64,000 bases of DNA from assembly GCF_904063055.1 (NCBI RefSeq), contig NZ_CAJFCN010000004.1, positions 450,925 through 514,924 of the forward strand, written 5' to 3'. Source of the DNA: Pseudomonas paracarnis. Its GTDB lineage: Bacteria > Pseudomonadota > Gammaproteobacteria > Pseudomonadales > Pseudomonadaceae. Below the pieces are notes generated by a model. The model was not told the DNA's origin. It saw only the letters and a list, made by a program, of their open reading frames with translations, and did not search any database. A program made the position numbers and the translations under genes. This document shows positions 16,841 to 25,429 of the stretch, one piece after another; position 1 is the stretch's first letter, and every line of letters begins with the position of its first letter.

Positions 16841-17643
16841 GAGCGTGGCTCCTGATTTTGCCAACTTGGCGCACGCTTTTGCAGAAACGCGCGCAAACCT
16901 TCCTGGCCCTCGGCGCTCACCCGAATACGCGCTATGGCATTTTCGCAATAGCGTCGCAATGCGGGGGTGAGGGCACCGTTGCCCACTTCGCGCAGCAAAT
17001 CCTTACTGGCACGCATGGCCGCCGGGCTGTTTTGCAGCAGGTTGGTGACCCACAGGTCCACCTGTTGATCCAGGCTCTCGGCCGGATAACTGTCCGCCAG
17101 CAAGCCGATCTCCCGTGCGCGCTGGCCGCCGAACCGCTCGGCTGTCAGTGCATAACGACGGGCAGCGCGTTCGCCGATGGCCTGCACCACGAACGGGCTG
17201 ATCACCGCCGGCGCCAGGCCGATACGCACTTCCGACAGGCAGAACTGGGCGTCGTCGGCACCGATGGCCATGTCACAGCAGCTGATCAGGCCCAGCGCGC
17301 CCCCGTAGGCCGCGCCTTGCACCACCGCCAACGTGGGGATTTTCAGCTTGGACAGGTTGTACATCAGCTCTGCCAGTTCCCGGGCGTCGTCCAGGTTGGT
17401 GTGGTAGTCCAACTCGGCCGATTGCTGCATCCAGGCCAGGTCGGCACCGGCGCTGAAGTGCTTGCCACGCCCGCGCAGTACCAGGAAGCGCAGGGACGGG
17501 TCGCCTTGTACGCGGTCAAGGGCCAGGATCAGCTCGCGGATCATCTGCGCGTTGAACGCGTTGTTCTTGGCTTCGCGGCTGAGCCACAGCGTGGCAAAGC
17601 CACGGCGGTCAGTGATCAGTTCGAGGGTGTTGAAGTCGCTCAT
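16837..17643 (-). CDS. liuC: Methylglutaconyl-CoA / carboxygeranoyl-CoA hydratase
   Basis: A 268-residue enoyl-CoA hydratase/isomerase. The crotonase oxyanion-hole segments are GKHFSAGADLAWM and VQGAAYGGALGLISCCDM. In the liu operon this enzyme hydrates 3-methylglutaconyl-CoA to HMG-CoA, and the equivalent acyclic-terpene intermediate in species that use citronellol. It lies after liuB, separated from it by a REP pair, and its stop overlaps the liuD start. Confidence 0.93.
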   Translation of the reverse strand: MSDFNTLELITDRRGFATLWLSREAKNNAFNAQMIRELILALDRVQGDPSLRFLVLRGRGKHFSAGADLAWMQQSAELDYHTNLDDARELAELMYNLSKLKIPTLAVVQGAAYGGALGLISCCDMAIGADDAQFCLSEVRIGLAPAVISPFVVQAIGERAARRYALTAERFGGQRAREIGLLADSYPAESLDQQVDLWVTNLLQNSPAAMRASKDLLREVGNGALTPALRRYCENAIARIRVSAEGQEGLRAFLQKRAPSWQNQEPRS

Positions 17644-17672
17644 GCAAGGAGCTCCGAAATAATGAGAGGCCT

Positions 17673-17776
17673 CCTGTAGGAGCGAGCTTGCTCGCGAAGA
17701 TCGTCAACGATAACGCGGGGCTTCAGAATGACCGCGTTGCCCTGAGGTTCTTCGCGAGCAAGCTCGCTCCTACAGG
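17673..17776. repeat. REP pair inside the liu operon
   Basis: Inverted arms with the core CTGTAGGAGCGAGCTTGCTC flank a loop holding CGTCAACGATAACGCGG. The element abuts the liuB stop codon and ends 29 bases before the liuC start. The same subtype, with nearly the same loop, is at 63325-63424. In RNA it would fold into a long hairpin between liuB and liuC. Confidence 0.9.
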
Positions 17777-19384
17777 CTACATGCGGAACACGCCGAAGCG
17801 GCTCGGCTCGATGGGGGCGTTCAGTGCGGCGGACAAGGCCAGGGCCAGCACGTCACGGGTCTGCAGCGGGTCGATCACGCCGTCATCCCACAAGCGCGCG
17901 CTGGAGTAGTAGGGGTGGCCCTGGGTTTCATACTGGTCGAGGATCGGCTGCTTGATCGCGTCTTCCTCCTCGGCACTGAAACCGTTGCCGGCGCGCTCAG
18001 CCTGTTCGCGCTTGACCTGCACCAACACCCCGGCGGCCTGTTCGGCCCCCATCACGCCAATGCGTGCGTTGGGCCACATCCACAAAAAGCGCGGGTCATA
18101 GGCGCGGCCACACATCCCATAGTTACCCGCACCAAAGCTGCCGCCGATGATCACGGTGAATTTCGGCACCTTGGCGCACGCCACGGCGGTGACCAGCTTG
18201 GCGCCGTGTTTGGCAATGCCGCCGGCTTCGTACTTCTGGCCGACCATAAAGCCGGTGATGTTTTGCAGGAACAGCAGCGGAATCCCGCGCTGGCAGGCCA
18301 GTTCGATAAAGTGCGCGCCTTTTTGCGCGGCTTCGGCGAAGAGGATGCCGTTGTTGGCCAGGATCGCTATCGGGTAGCCATGCAAGTGCGCAAAGCCGCA
18401 CACCAGGGTCGTGCCGAACAGGGCCTTGAACTCATCGAACACCGAGCCGTCCACCAGCCGTGCGATGACTTCGCGCACATCAAAGGGTTGCTTGGCATCC
18501 GCCGGGATCACGCCGTACAACTCTTCGCTGCTGTACAGCGGCGCCACCGGCGGGCGTTGCAGCAGCTCACCCTGCTTGCGCCAATTGAGGTTGGCCACGC
18601 TGCGCCGCGCCAGCGCCAGGGCGTGTTCATCGCTGTCGGCATAGTGGTCGGCCACGCCCGAGACCTTGCAGTGCACATCGGCACCGCCCAGGTCTTCGGC
18701 GCTCACCACTTCACCGGTGGCGGCCTTCACCAGCGGCGGGCCGGCGAGGAAGATGGTGGCTTGCTGGCGCACCATGATCGCTTCGTCGGCCATGGCCGGC
18801 ACGTAGGCGCCGCCGGCGGTGCACGAGCCCATCACCACGGCAATCTGGGGAATGCCCTGGGCGCTCATATTGGCCTGGTTGAAGAAGATCCGCCCGAAGT
18901 GCTCGCGGTCGGGGAACACCTCGTCCTGGCGCGGCAGGTTGGCGCCGCCGGAGTCCACCAGGTAGATGCACGGCAGGCGGTTCTGCTCGGCGATGGTCTG
19001 GGCGCGCAGGTGCTTTTTGACGGTCAGCGGGTAATAGGAGCCGCCTTTGACCGTGGCATCGTTGGCCACGATCATGCATTCGACACCTTCCACCCGGCCG
19101 ATGCCGGCAATCACCCCGGCAGCCGGGACGTCTTCGCCATACACCTGGTGGGCGGCCAGTTGGCTCAGCTCGAGAAACGGTGAGCCCGGGTCGAGCAGAC
19201 GGTTGATACGCTCGCGGGGTAACAGTTTGCCGCGTGAGGTGTGGCGTTCCTGGGCCTTGGCGCCGCCACCTTGATGGACATGGGCGAGCAGGCTGTGCAG
19301 GGCGTCGACCTGTTCAAGCATCGCCGCGCGGTTGGCGGAAAATTCCGCAGAACGCGGGTTGAGCTGGGTGTGCAGGGTGGCCAT
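17777..19384 (-). CDS. liuB: 3-methylcrotonyl-CoA carboxylase beta subunit
   Basis: A 535-residue carboxyltransferase subunit of the AccD/PccB type with two crotonase-like halves. Recognisable parts are [20 protein letters not shown] near the start, [18 protein letters not shown], and the oxyanion region [20 protein letters not shown]. It transfers CO2 from biotin on LiuD to 3-methylcrotonyl-CoA. The family length is about 535, so it is full. Twelve bases separate it from liuA. Confidence 0.96.
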   Translation of the reverse strand: MATLHTQLNPRSAEFSANRAAMLEQVDALHSLLAHVHQGGGAKAQERHTSRGKLLPRERINRLLDPGSPFLELSQLAAHQVYGEDVPAAGVIAGIGRVEGVECMIVANDATVKGGSYYPLTVKKHLRAQTIAEQNRLPCIYLVDSGGANLPRQDEVFPDREHFGRIFFNQANMSAQGIPQIAVVMGSCTAGGAYVPAMADEAIMVRQQATIFLAGPPLVKAATGEVVSAEDLGGADVHCKVSGVADHYADSDEHALALARRSVANLNWRKQGELLQRPPVAPLYSSEELYGVIPADAKQPFDVREVIARLVDGSVFDEFKALFGTTLVCGFAHLHGYPIAILANNGILFAEAAQKGAHFIELACQRGIPLLFLQNITGFMVGQKYEAGGIAKHGAKLVTAVACAKVPKFTVIIGGSFGAGNYGMCGRAYDPRFLWMWPNARIGVMGAEQAAGVLVQVKREQAERAGNGFSAEEEDAIKQPILDQYETQGHPYYSSARLWDDGVIDPLQTRDVLALALSAALNAPIEPSRFGVFRM

Positions 19385-19396
19385 GGGCGTGCTCCT

Positions 19397-20560
19397 TCAG
19401 CGGGTTTCGTTGAACAGTTCGCGACCGATCAACATCCGCCGAATCTCACTGGTGCCCGCACCAATTTCGTAGAGCTTGGCGTCACGCAACAGGCGCCCGG
19501 CGGGGAATTCGTTGATATAGCCATTGCCGCCCAGAATCTGGATCGCATCCAGGGCCATTTGCGTGGCGCGCTCGGCGCTGTAGAGGATCACGCCCGCGGC
19601 GTCCTTGCGCGTGGTCTCGCCACGCTCGCACGCCTGGGCCACCGCGTAGAGGTAGGCGCGGCTGGCGTTGAGTTGGGTGTACATGTCGGCGACCTTGCCC
19701 TGGATCAACTGGAATTCGCCGATGCTCTGGCCGAACTGCTTGCGGTCGTGGATGTAGGGCACGATCAAGTCCATGCATGCCTGCATGATCCCGGTAGGCC
19801 CTCCGGAGAGCACCACGCGCTCGTAGTCCAGGCCGCTCATCAACACTTTCACGCCGCCATTGAGCACGCCGAGGATGTTTTCTTCGGGTACCTCGACGTC
19901 GTCGAAAAACAGCTCGCAGGTGTTGGAGCCGCGCATGCCCAGCTTGTCGAATTTATTGCTGCGGCTGAAGCCTTTCCAGTCGCGCTCGACGATGAAGGCG
20001 GTGATGCCGTGGGGGCCTTTTTCCAGGTCGGTCTTGGCGTAGATCACATAGGTATGGGCGTCCGGGCCGTTGGTGATCCAGGTCTTGCTGCCATTGAGTA
20101 CGTAATGGTCGCCGCGCTTGTCGGCGCGCAGTTTCATCGACACCACGTCGGAACCGGCATTCGGCTCGCTCATGGCCAGGGCGCCGATGTGCTCGCCGCT
20201 GATCAGCTTGGGCAGGTACTTGAGTTTTTGTGCGTGGTTGCCGTTGCGGTTGATCTGGTTGACGCACAGGTTGGAGTGCGCCCCGTAGGACAACGCCACC
20301 GAGGCCGAGCCACGGCTGATTTCTTCCATGCTCACCACATGGGCCAGGTAACCCAGGCCGGCACCGCCGTATTCCTCGGGCACGGTGATGCCCAGCAGGC
20401 CCATGTCGCCGAACTTGCGCCACAGGTCGGCGGGGAACAGGTTGTCGATGTCGATCTGGGCCGCGCGCGGTGCGATCTCCTTGGCCACGAAGGACTGCAC
20501 CTGGTCGCGCAGCATGTCGATGGTCTCGCCGAGGGCGAAGTTCAGGGACGGGTAACTCAT
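19397..20560 (-). CDS. liuA: Isovaleryl-CoA dehydrogenase
   Basis: A 387-residue acyl-CoA dehydrogenase with the family signatures [16 protein letters not shown] and [20 protein letters not shown]. The catalytic glutamate lies in the [13 protein letters not shown] region, as in isovaleryl-CoA dehydrogenases. It oxidises isovaleryl-CoA to 3-methylcrotonyl-CoA and passes electrons to ETF. ATG 20560 was chosen because it gives the family N-terminus MSYPSLNF. First gene of liuABCD, reading away from an operator-rich region shared with the ligase. Confidence 0.95.
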   Translation of the reverse strand: MSYPSLNFALGETIDMLRDQVQSFVAKEIAPRAAQIDIDNLFPADLWRKFGDMGLLGITVPEEYGGAGLGYLAHVVSMEEISRGSASVALSYGAHSNLCVNQINRNGNHAQKLKYLPKLISGEHIGALAMSEPNAGSDVVSMKLRADKRGDHYVLNGSKTWITNGPDAHTYVIYAKTDLEKGPHGITAFIVERDWKGFSRSNKFDKLGMRGSNTCELFFDDVEVPEENILGVLNGGVKVLMSGLDYERVVLSGGPTGIMQACMDLIVPYIHDRKQFGQSIGEFQLIQGKVADMYTQLNASRAYLYAVAQACERGETTRKDAAGVILYSAERATQMALDAIQILGGNGYINEFPAGRLLRDAKLYEIGAGTSEIRRMLIGRELFNETR

Positions 20561-20625
20561 GGACAGGCACCTTAATGTGAGCTTTGTTGTTGTGTGGGCG
20601 GGGCGCGGGAGGAGGGCGCTCACCT

Positions 20626-20639
20626 TTACGTTAACGTAA
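20626..20639. promoter_or_regulatory. Probable LiuR operator at the liuA promoter
   Basis: TTACGTTAACGTAA is a perfect 14-base palindrome. On the minus strand it overlaps the -10 region of a likely liuA promoter (TTGACA, then 17 bases, then TACGTT). It shares the ACGT arms of the site in front of liuR. Confidence 0.65.
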
Positions 20640-20666
20640 GCTTGCGTTACGGCGCTGTCAATCGTA

Positions 20667-20684
20667 GTTTACGTATACGTCAAC
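20667..20684. promoter_or_regulatory. Second probable LiuR operator, ligase side
   Basis: GTTTACGTATACGTCAAC is an 18-base palindrome with one mismatched pair, again with ACGT cores. It is 27 bases ahead of the ligase ATG and close to the liuA promoter, so one MerR-type regulator could control both directions. Confidence 0.65.
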
Positions 20685-20710
20685 CTACAAAAAAGATAAC
20701 AGGGGTCGTT

Positions 20711-22342
20711 ATGGATCAACTGCACCCGAGCTACAGCCGTGGCTCCCAGGACAAGACCTTGCTGGCCATGACCATTGGCCAGGCATTCGATCACACCGTT
20801 GCGCAGTATCCAGATGGCGAAGCCTTGGTGGTGCGCCACCAGCAGCGGCGCTACACCTGGCGGCAGCTGGCCGAGACGGTTGAGCTGCACGCCCGCGCGT
20901 TCCTCGCCCTGGGTATGCAAACCGGTGACCGCCTGGGTATCTGGGCGCCTAACTGTGCCGAGTGGCTGATCTGCCAAGTGGCAAGCGCCAAGCTCGGGGT
21001 GATCCTGGTCAATATCAACCCGGCCTATCGCAGCAGCGAATTGGACTACGTGCTCAAACAATCCGGCTGTCAATGGCTGGTGTGCGCCGGCTCGTTCAAA
21101 AGCTCCGATTACCACGCCATGCTCCAGGCGCTGAAGCCCGAGCTGCGCGGCCTTCTCAGCCTGGACCCCAGCCCGCCGCCTGAATTCATGCCCTGGTCGC
21201 AGTTGGCGGCCCTTGGCGCAGGCGTGCCGCCCGAGCAACTGCAAAGCCGTCAGGCCAGCCTGCATTTCGATCAACCCGTGAATATCCAGTACACCTCCGG
21301 CACCACCGGCTTCCCCAAGGGCGCCACCCTCAGTCACCACAACATCCTCAATAACGGTTACATGGTCGGTGAAAGCCTGGGCCTGACGGCAGGGGACCGC
21401 CTGGTGATCCCAGTGCCGCTGTACCACTGCTTCGGCATGGTCATGGGCAATCTCGGTTGTATCACCCACGGCACCACCATGATCTACCCCAATGACGGCT
21501 TCGACCCGTTGCTGACGCTGAGCGCCGTCGCCGAAGAACAAGCCACCGGCTTATATGGCGTGCCGACTATGTTTATCGCGCTGCTCGATCACCCACGCCG
21601 GGCCGAGTTCGAGGTGTCCAGCCTGCGCACCGGGATCATGGCCGGGGCGACATGCCCGATCGAGGTGATGCGTCGGGTCATCCATGAGCTGCACATGGCA
21701 GAGGTGCAGATTGCCTATGGCATGACTGAAACCAGCCCGGTGTCGCTGCAGACCGGCGCAGATGACGATATCGAACGGCGTGTCACCACGGTGGGCCGCA
21801 CCCAACCGCAACTGGAAACCAAGATTGTCGACGAGGCCGGTAACACCGTGGCCCGTGGCGTGATCGGTGAACTGTGCACCCGGGGCTACAGCGTGATGCT
21901 GGGTTACTGGAACAACCCTGAAGGCACCCGTGAGGCCATCGACGATGCCGGCTGGATGCACACCGGTGACCTGGCGACCATGGATGAGGAGGGTTACGTG
22001 TGCATTGCCGGGCGTAACAAGGACATGATCATTCGTGGGGGGGAGAACGTTTACCCGCGGGAGCTGGAAGAGTTTTTCTTTACTCACCCGGCGGTGGCGG
22101 ACGTGCAGATCGTTGGCATCCCGGATGAGCGTTATGGCGAAGAGATTGTTGCCTGGATCAAGTTCCATCCCGGTCAGGTGGCCAATGAGTTGGAGTTGTT
22201 GAGCTGGTGCAAGGACCGCATCGCCCATTTCAAGACGCCCAGGTATTTCAAGATCGTGGATGAGTTTCCGATGACGGTGACGGGCAAGATTCAGAAATTT
22301 CGGATGCGCGAGATTTCCATCCAGGAGCTGCAAGCGCGCTGA
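20711..22342 (+). CDS. Acyl-CoA synthetase (AMP-binding)
   Basis: A 543-residue adenylate-forming ligase. The ATP motif is [18 protein letters not shown], the acyl-adenylate motifs are YGMTETSP and [13 protein letters not shown], and the C-terminal lysine is in [10 protein letters not shown]. Full length for medium-chain or branched acyl-CoA ligases. Divergent from liuA with shared palindromes, it probably activates isovalerate or a related branched acid to feed LiuA. The substrate is inferred from position only. ATG 20711 gives the natural start. The frame upstream to 20594 covers the operators. Confidence 0.9.
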   Translation: MDQLHPSYSRGSQDKTLLAMTIGQAFDHTVAQYPDGEALVVRHQQRRYTWRQLAETVELHARAFLALGMQTGDRLGIWAPNCAEWLICQVASAKLGVILVNINPAYRSSELDYVLKQSGCQWLVCAGSFKSSDYHAMLQALKPELRGLLSLDPSPPPEFMPWSQLAALGAGVPPEQLQSRQASLHFDQPVNIQYTSGTTGFPKGATLSHHNILNNGYMVGESLGLTAGDRLVIPVPLYHCFGMVMGNLGCITHGTTMIYPNDGFDPLLTLSAVAEEQATGLYGVPTMFIALLDHPRRAEFEVSSLRTGIMAGATCPIEVMRRVIHELHMAEVQIAYGMTETSPVSLQTGADDDIERRVTTVGRTQPQLETKIVDEAGNTVARGVIGELCTRGYSVMLGYWNNPEGTREAIDDAGWMHTGDLATMDEEGYVCIAGRNKDMIIRGGENVYPRELEEFFFTHPAVADVQIVGIPDERYGEEIVAWIKFHPGQVANELELLSWCKDRIAHFKTPRYFKIVDEFPMTVTGKIQKFRMREISIQELQAR

Positions 22343-22355
22343 CAACGTCAAACCC

Positions 22356-22388
22356 CTGTGGGAGCTGGCTTGCCTGCGATGGCGGCCT
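22356..22388 (+). repeat. Solitary REP half-element
   Basis: CTGTGGGAGCTGGCTTGCCT followed by GCGATGGCGG is a single REP unit without its inverted partner. It follows the ligase stop by 13 bases. Confidence 0.7.
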
Positions 22389-22460
22389 GACTGCCGGCCC
22401 ACATCTACCTGATACCCCGCGAACCTGCTGTGCCACCCAAATAGTGAAACCCAGAAAGCA

Positions 22461-22830
22461 CAAAGGGGACCCGAAGGTCCCCTTTAATTTGTCGTTGCGT
22501 GCTCTTTTCTTATTATTGAGGGGCGGCCTGTTGTTGTTTTTGGTAGCCGTGGCCCGTACCGCTTTTTTTGGCGACCCCCATCCGGGGTCAAGAGCAAACG
22601 TATTTTTTTGAACGCTGACCTGCTTCTTCGTAAACGATCCAACCAGTGGGTAGCTACCTGAGGTAGTTTTATTTTTCTCTATCCGGTTGCGGGTTGCGGC
22701 ATACCGTACCCTGGGAAGCACATCTTCTCCAAAAAAATCTGTTAGCTGCGTCTCTGCCGTGTTGTTTTTGTTATGTCAGAGTCGTTTCGTCTTATTTTTA
22801 TTAGGTTTGGCGCTTTTTATTCTTGTTATG
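22461..22830 (-). ncRNA. crcY: CrcY-type catabolite-repression RNA (CrcZ/Y/X family)
   Basis: A minus-strand transcript of about 370 bases with no credible protein, a sigma-54 promoter and an intrinsic terminator. It carries at least five A-rich CA motifs: CATAACAAGAATAAAAAG (22830-22813), CATAACAAAAACAACACG (22774-22757), AGAGAAAAATAAAACTACC (near 22680-22662), AAAAACAACAACAGG (22542-22528) and AATAATAAGAAAAGAG. CrcZ/Y/X RNAs use such motifs to titrate Hfq/Crc and lift carbon catabolite repression. Length, promoter type and the neighbour fit P. putida CrcY, which to my recollection lies beside the HMG-CoA lyase gene, as here. An overlapping 157-codon open frame is a shadow. Confidence 0.85.
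22462..22486 (-). terminator. Terminator of the CrcY RNA
   Basis: AAAGGGGACC and GGTCCCCTTT form a ten-pair stem closed by a TTCG tetraloop on the minus strand, ending in a short T run. It bounds the RNA on its 3' side and may also serve the ligase gene coming from the other direction. Confidence 0.85.
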
Positions 22831-22840
22831 CCATAGAGAT

Positions 22841-22857
22841 AGCAGAAGGCGTGCCAA
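22841..22857 (-). promoter_or_regulatory. Sigma-54 promoter of the CrcY RNA
   Basis: TTGGCACGCCTTCTGCT on the minus strand matches the RpoN consensus TGGCACG-N4-TTGCT with one substitution and the required GG-N10-GC spacing. It predicts transcription starting about position 22830. Confidence 0.85.
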
Positions 22858-22938
22858 CTTTTTAAAAGCCTTTAAAATCAACGAGTTGGTTTTTTGTCAG
22901 TATTTTCTTTCAGTTTGCACGGCGGATTTTGTTCCCGC

Positions 22939-22966
22939 GTTACCCGTTATGCCGGGAAGCGGTAAC
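22939..22966. promoter_or_regulatory. Candidate CbrB enhancer site
   Basis: GTTAC (22939-22943) and GTAAC (22962-22966) are inverted half sites 18 bases apart, centred about 120 bases upstream of the predicted CrcY start. That is the normal place for a sigma-54 activator, and CbrB is the activator of known Crc RNAs. The match to the CbrB consensus is partial. Confidence 0.4.
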
Positions 22967-22983
22967 ACATTCTCACAGCTGTG

Positions 22984-23886
22984 CTACTCACCTGCGTTAC
23001 GCACCTTCGCCACGCGGGAACCCGTAGGCCGTCCCAGCACCTGGCTGATCTGCTGGCCGGCGCCAATCAAGCGTTCCAGGTCGATGCCCGTGTCGATGCC
23101 CAGGCCGTTGAGCAGGTACAGCACGTCCTCGGTGGCGACGTTACCGCTGGCGCCTTTGGCGTAAGGGCAGCCGCCCAGGCCTGCGATTGAGCTGTCGAAC
23201 ACCGTGATGCCTTCCAGCAGGCTGGCGTAGATGTTAGCGATGGCCTGCCCGTAGGTGTCATGGAAATGCCCGGCCAGCTTGTCCCGTGGCACTTGGGCGC
23301 CGACCGCTTCGAACAGGCGCCGGGTAGCGCCCGCCGTGCCGGTACCGATGGTGTCGCCCAGGGACACTTCATAGCAGCCCATGGCATACAGCTCGCGGGC
23401 GACGGCCGCCACTTGCTCCGGGGCGATCTCGCCTTCATAGGGGCAACCCAGCACACAGGACACATAACCGCGCACGCTGACGCCGTGCTGCTTGGCGGCG
23501 GCCATGATCGGTGCGAAGCGCTCCAGGCTTTCGCTGATGGAACAATTGATATTGCGCTGCGAGAACGCCTCGGACGCCGCCGCAAACACCGCGACTTCCT
23601 TGACCCCGGCCGCCAGCGCATCCTCGAACCCACGCAGGTTCGGTGCCAGTGCGCCATAGGTCACGCCGGGCTTGCGCTGGATCTGCGCAAACACTTCGGC
23701 TGAACCTGCCATTTGCGGCACCCATTTGGGCGAGACAAAACTACCGACTTCGATATAGCTCAAGCCAGCGGCGCTCAACGCGTCTACCAATCGGACTTTA
23801 TCCGCCACGCTGATGGGCTGGGCTTCGTTCTGCAAACCGTCGCGCGGGCCGACTTCAACCAGGCGTACGTGGGAGGGGAGGGACAT
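22984..23886 (-). CDS. liuE: Hydroxymethylglutaryl-CoA lyase
   Basis: A 300-residue TIM-barrel lyase with the family start VRLVEVGPRDGLQNE and the signature GLGGCPYAKGASGNVATED, which contains the catalytic cysteine. It splits HMG-CoA into acetoacetate and acetyl-CoA, the last step of leucine breakdown. It follows liuR by 16 bases on the same strand. Unlike P. aeruginosa, where liuR-A-B-C-D-E are contiguous, here liuRE is separated from liuABCD by the ligase and the CrcY RNA. Confidence 0.96.
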   Translation of the reverse strand: MSLPSHVRLVEVGPRDGLQNEAQPISVADKVRLVDALSAAGLSYIEVGSFVSPKWVPQMAGSAEVFAQIQRKPGVTYGALAPNLRGFEDALAAGVKEVAVFAAASEAFSQRNINCSISESLERFAPIMAAAKQHGVSVRGYVSCVLGCPYEGEIAPEQVAAVARELYAMGCYEVSLGDTIGTGTAGATRRLFEAVGAQVPRDKLAGHFHDTYGQAIANIYASLLEGITVFDSSIAGLGGCPYAKGASGNVATEDVLYLLNGLGIDTGIDLERLIGAGQQISQVLGRPTGSRVAKVRNAGE

Positions 23887-23902
23887 GGCAGTTACCTTCT
23901 GG

Positions 23903-24295
23903 TCAATGGCCGGCTTGGCTGATGGTCTGCGCCAGGGCCTGGGTGCAACGCTCTTCAGCGGTGTCCAGTTCCAGCTTCATCTGTTCGATATCCAGCAGTT
24001 GTTGTTCCAGCTGTTCACGGCGTTCGGCGATCTTGGCCAGCATGCTGTTGAGTTGGATCTGGTTGCCGCCGGTGGGGTCGTAGAGTTCGATCAGTTCGCG
24101 GCATTCGGCCAGGGAGAAGCCGATGCGCTTGCCACGCAGGATCAGCTTGAGGCTGACCTTGTCCCGCGCCGAGTAAATGCGCTCCTGGCCCCGACGTTCG
24201 GGGGCCAGCAGGCCTTGTTCTTCATAGAAACGAATGGCGCGGGTGGTGATGTCGAGCTCGCGGGCGAGGTCGGAGATGCTGTAGGTGGTGCTCAT
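23903..24295 (-). CDS. liuR: MerR-family regulator of the liu genes
   Basis: A 130-residue MerR-type activator/repressor. The N-terminal winged helix-turn-helix YSISDLARELDITTRAIRFYEEQGLL is followed by a long dimerisation helix with EQLEQQLLDIEQMKLEL. It lacks the cysteine pattern of metal-sensing MerR proteins. LiuR in P. aeruginosa controls leucine and isovalerate breakdown. Its own promoter holds the palindrome at 24337. ATG 24295 was preferred to the TTG four codons upstream. Confidence 0.88.
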   Translation of the reverse strand: MSTTYSISDLARELDITTRAIRFYEEQGLLAPERRGQERIYSARDKVSLKLILRGKRIGFSLAECRELIELYDPTGGNQIQLNSMLAKIAERREQLEQQLLDIEQMKLELDTAEERCTQALAQTISQAGH

Positions 24296-24336
24296 GGCGG
24301 TGCTCAAGGAAATCTTGGCGCTAAGCTAATTGCAGG

Positions 24337-24352
24337 TTGACGTAAACGTCAA
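24337..24352. promoter_or_regulatory. Probable LiuR operator at the liuR promoter
   Basis: TTGACGTAAACGTCAA has seven-base inverted arms around AA. It lies 42 bases ahead of liuR and overlaps the stop codon of the LysR-type gene. The arms match those at 20626 and 20667. Confidence 0.7.
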
Positions 24353-25278
24353 GGCTGCTGGGCTTTCTTTTCCTGGGCCGTCACCTGCTGGCACAACTCG
24401 ATCATCTGTTCACGCATCCAGCGGTTCGCCGGGTCCTGGTCGGTGCTTTCGTGCCAGTACAAATGGGTTTCCACCGGCGGCACGTTGTTGACCGGCAAAT
24501 GGAACCAGTGCAGTTCATGACGGCGAGCGAAACGCTCGGGCACGGTCATCACCATGTCGGTCTGTTGCAGCACCTGGGAGGCCATCAGGTAATGCTGGGA
24601 ACGCAGGGCGATCTTGCGCTGAATGCCCATCTTGCCCAAGGCCAGGTCCACATAGCCCAAACCGTTGCGGCGGCTGGAAATATGGATATGGGTCAGCGAC
24701 AGGTAATCATCCAGCGTGAATTTATCCTTGCCCGCCATCGGGTGGCCCTTGCGCATGGCACACACGTAGCGGTCTTCCATCAGCTTGACGTGACGCACCT
24801 GCGGGTCGGTATTGAGCGGCGCATCCACGGCAAAATCCAGGCGCCCGGCGGCCAGTTCCTTGGTGGTTTCGCGGCGTTTGGACAGGAAACTCTCGATCAC
24901 CACGGTCGGCGCCAGGCGACGCAGGCGCTGGAACAGCAGCGGCAGGATCACGGCCTCGGTCAGGTCGGTCATGCTGATGCGGTAGGTCTTGGCCGCCTGC
25001 TGCGGGTTGAAGATGCGGCTTTCCTGCACCGACACGCGCAACAACGACAACGCATTGCGCACCGGGCCGATAATATTCTGCGCCATGGGCGTGGGCACCA
25101 TGCCTTGGGCGGTGCGCACGAACAGCGGGTCGTTGAAGGTCTCGCGCAACCGTGCCAGGGCGTTGGACACCGCCGGCTGGGTGATACCGACGATCTGCCC
25201 GGCGCGGGTCAGGTTGGCTTCGGTGTAGATCGCATCAAAGACGATGAAGAGGTTGAGATCGACCTTGCTCAGATTCAT
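24349..25278 (-). CDS. LysR-family transcriptional regulator
   Basis: A 309-residue LysR-type regulator. The DNA-binding helix-turn-helix is in residues 1-65 (LTRAGQIVGITQPAVSNALARL), followed by a linker helix and a periplasmic-binding-protein-like effector domain that reads AAGRLDFAVDAPLN. It is divergent from the acyl-CoA dehydrogenase gene and probably controls it. The effector is unknown. Its end overlaps the liuR operator, so the two regulators are packed tightly. Confidence 0.92.
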   Translation of the reverse strand: MNLSKVDLNLFIVFDAIYTEANLTRAGQIVGITQPAVSNALARLRETFNDPLFVRTAQGMVPTPMAQNIIGPVRNALSLLRVSVQESRIFNPQQAAKTYRISMTDLTEAVILPLLFQRLRRLAPTVVIESFLSKRRETTKELAAGRLDFAVDAPLNTDPQVRHVKLMEDRYVCAMRKGHPMAGKDKFTLDDYLSLTHIHISSRRNGLGYVDLALGKMGIQRKIALRSQHYLMASQVLQQTDMVMTVPERFARRHELHWFHLPVNNVPPVETHLYWHESTDQDPANRWMREQMIELCQQVTAQEKKAQQP

Positions 25279-25311
25279 TTCGTTGCGCTCTTATTGTGAG
25301 GTGCTCATACG

Positions 25312-25326
25312 CCGATCATATATCGG
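25312..25326. promoter_or_regulatory. Candidate LysR box
   Basis: CCGATCATATATCGG has perfect five-base arms around five bases and an A/T-rich middle. It sits 34 bases ahead of the LysR gene and about 100 bases from the divergent dehydrogenase start, as expected for an autoregulatory LysR site. Confidence 0.4.
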
Positions 25327-25429
25327 TGATGAATGTTAATACACGGCGAGAATAGGCTAGGTAAATTATGAGCGCTGTTCTAGCATCGAATGCATGACCT
25401 AAACAACCTCTCAGAGAAGGGAGCTGCTC

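Noticed and set aside
22248..22721. A 157-codon minus-strand open frame over the CrcY region
   Set aside because: It overlaps the ligase end, has low-complexity lysine/asparagine runs from the CA motifs and no family character. The RNA explains the conservation-type signals better.
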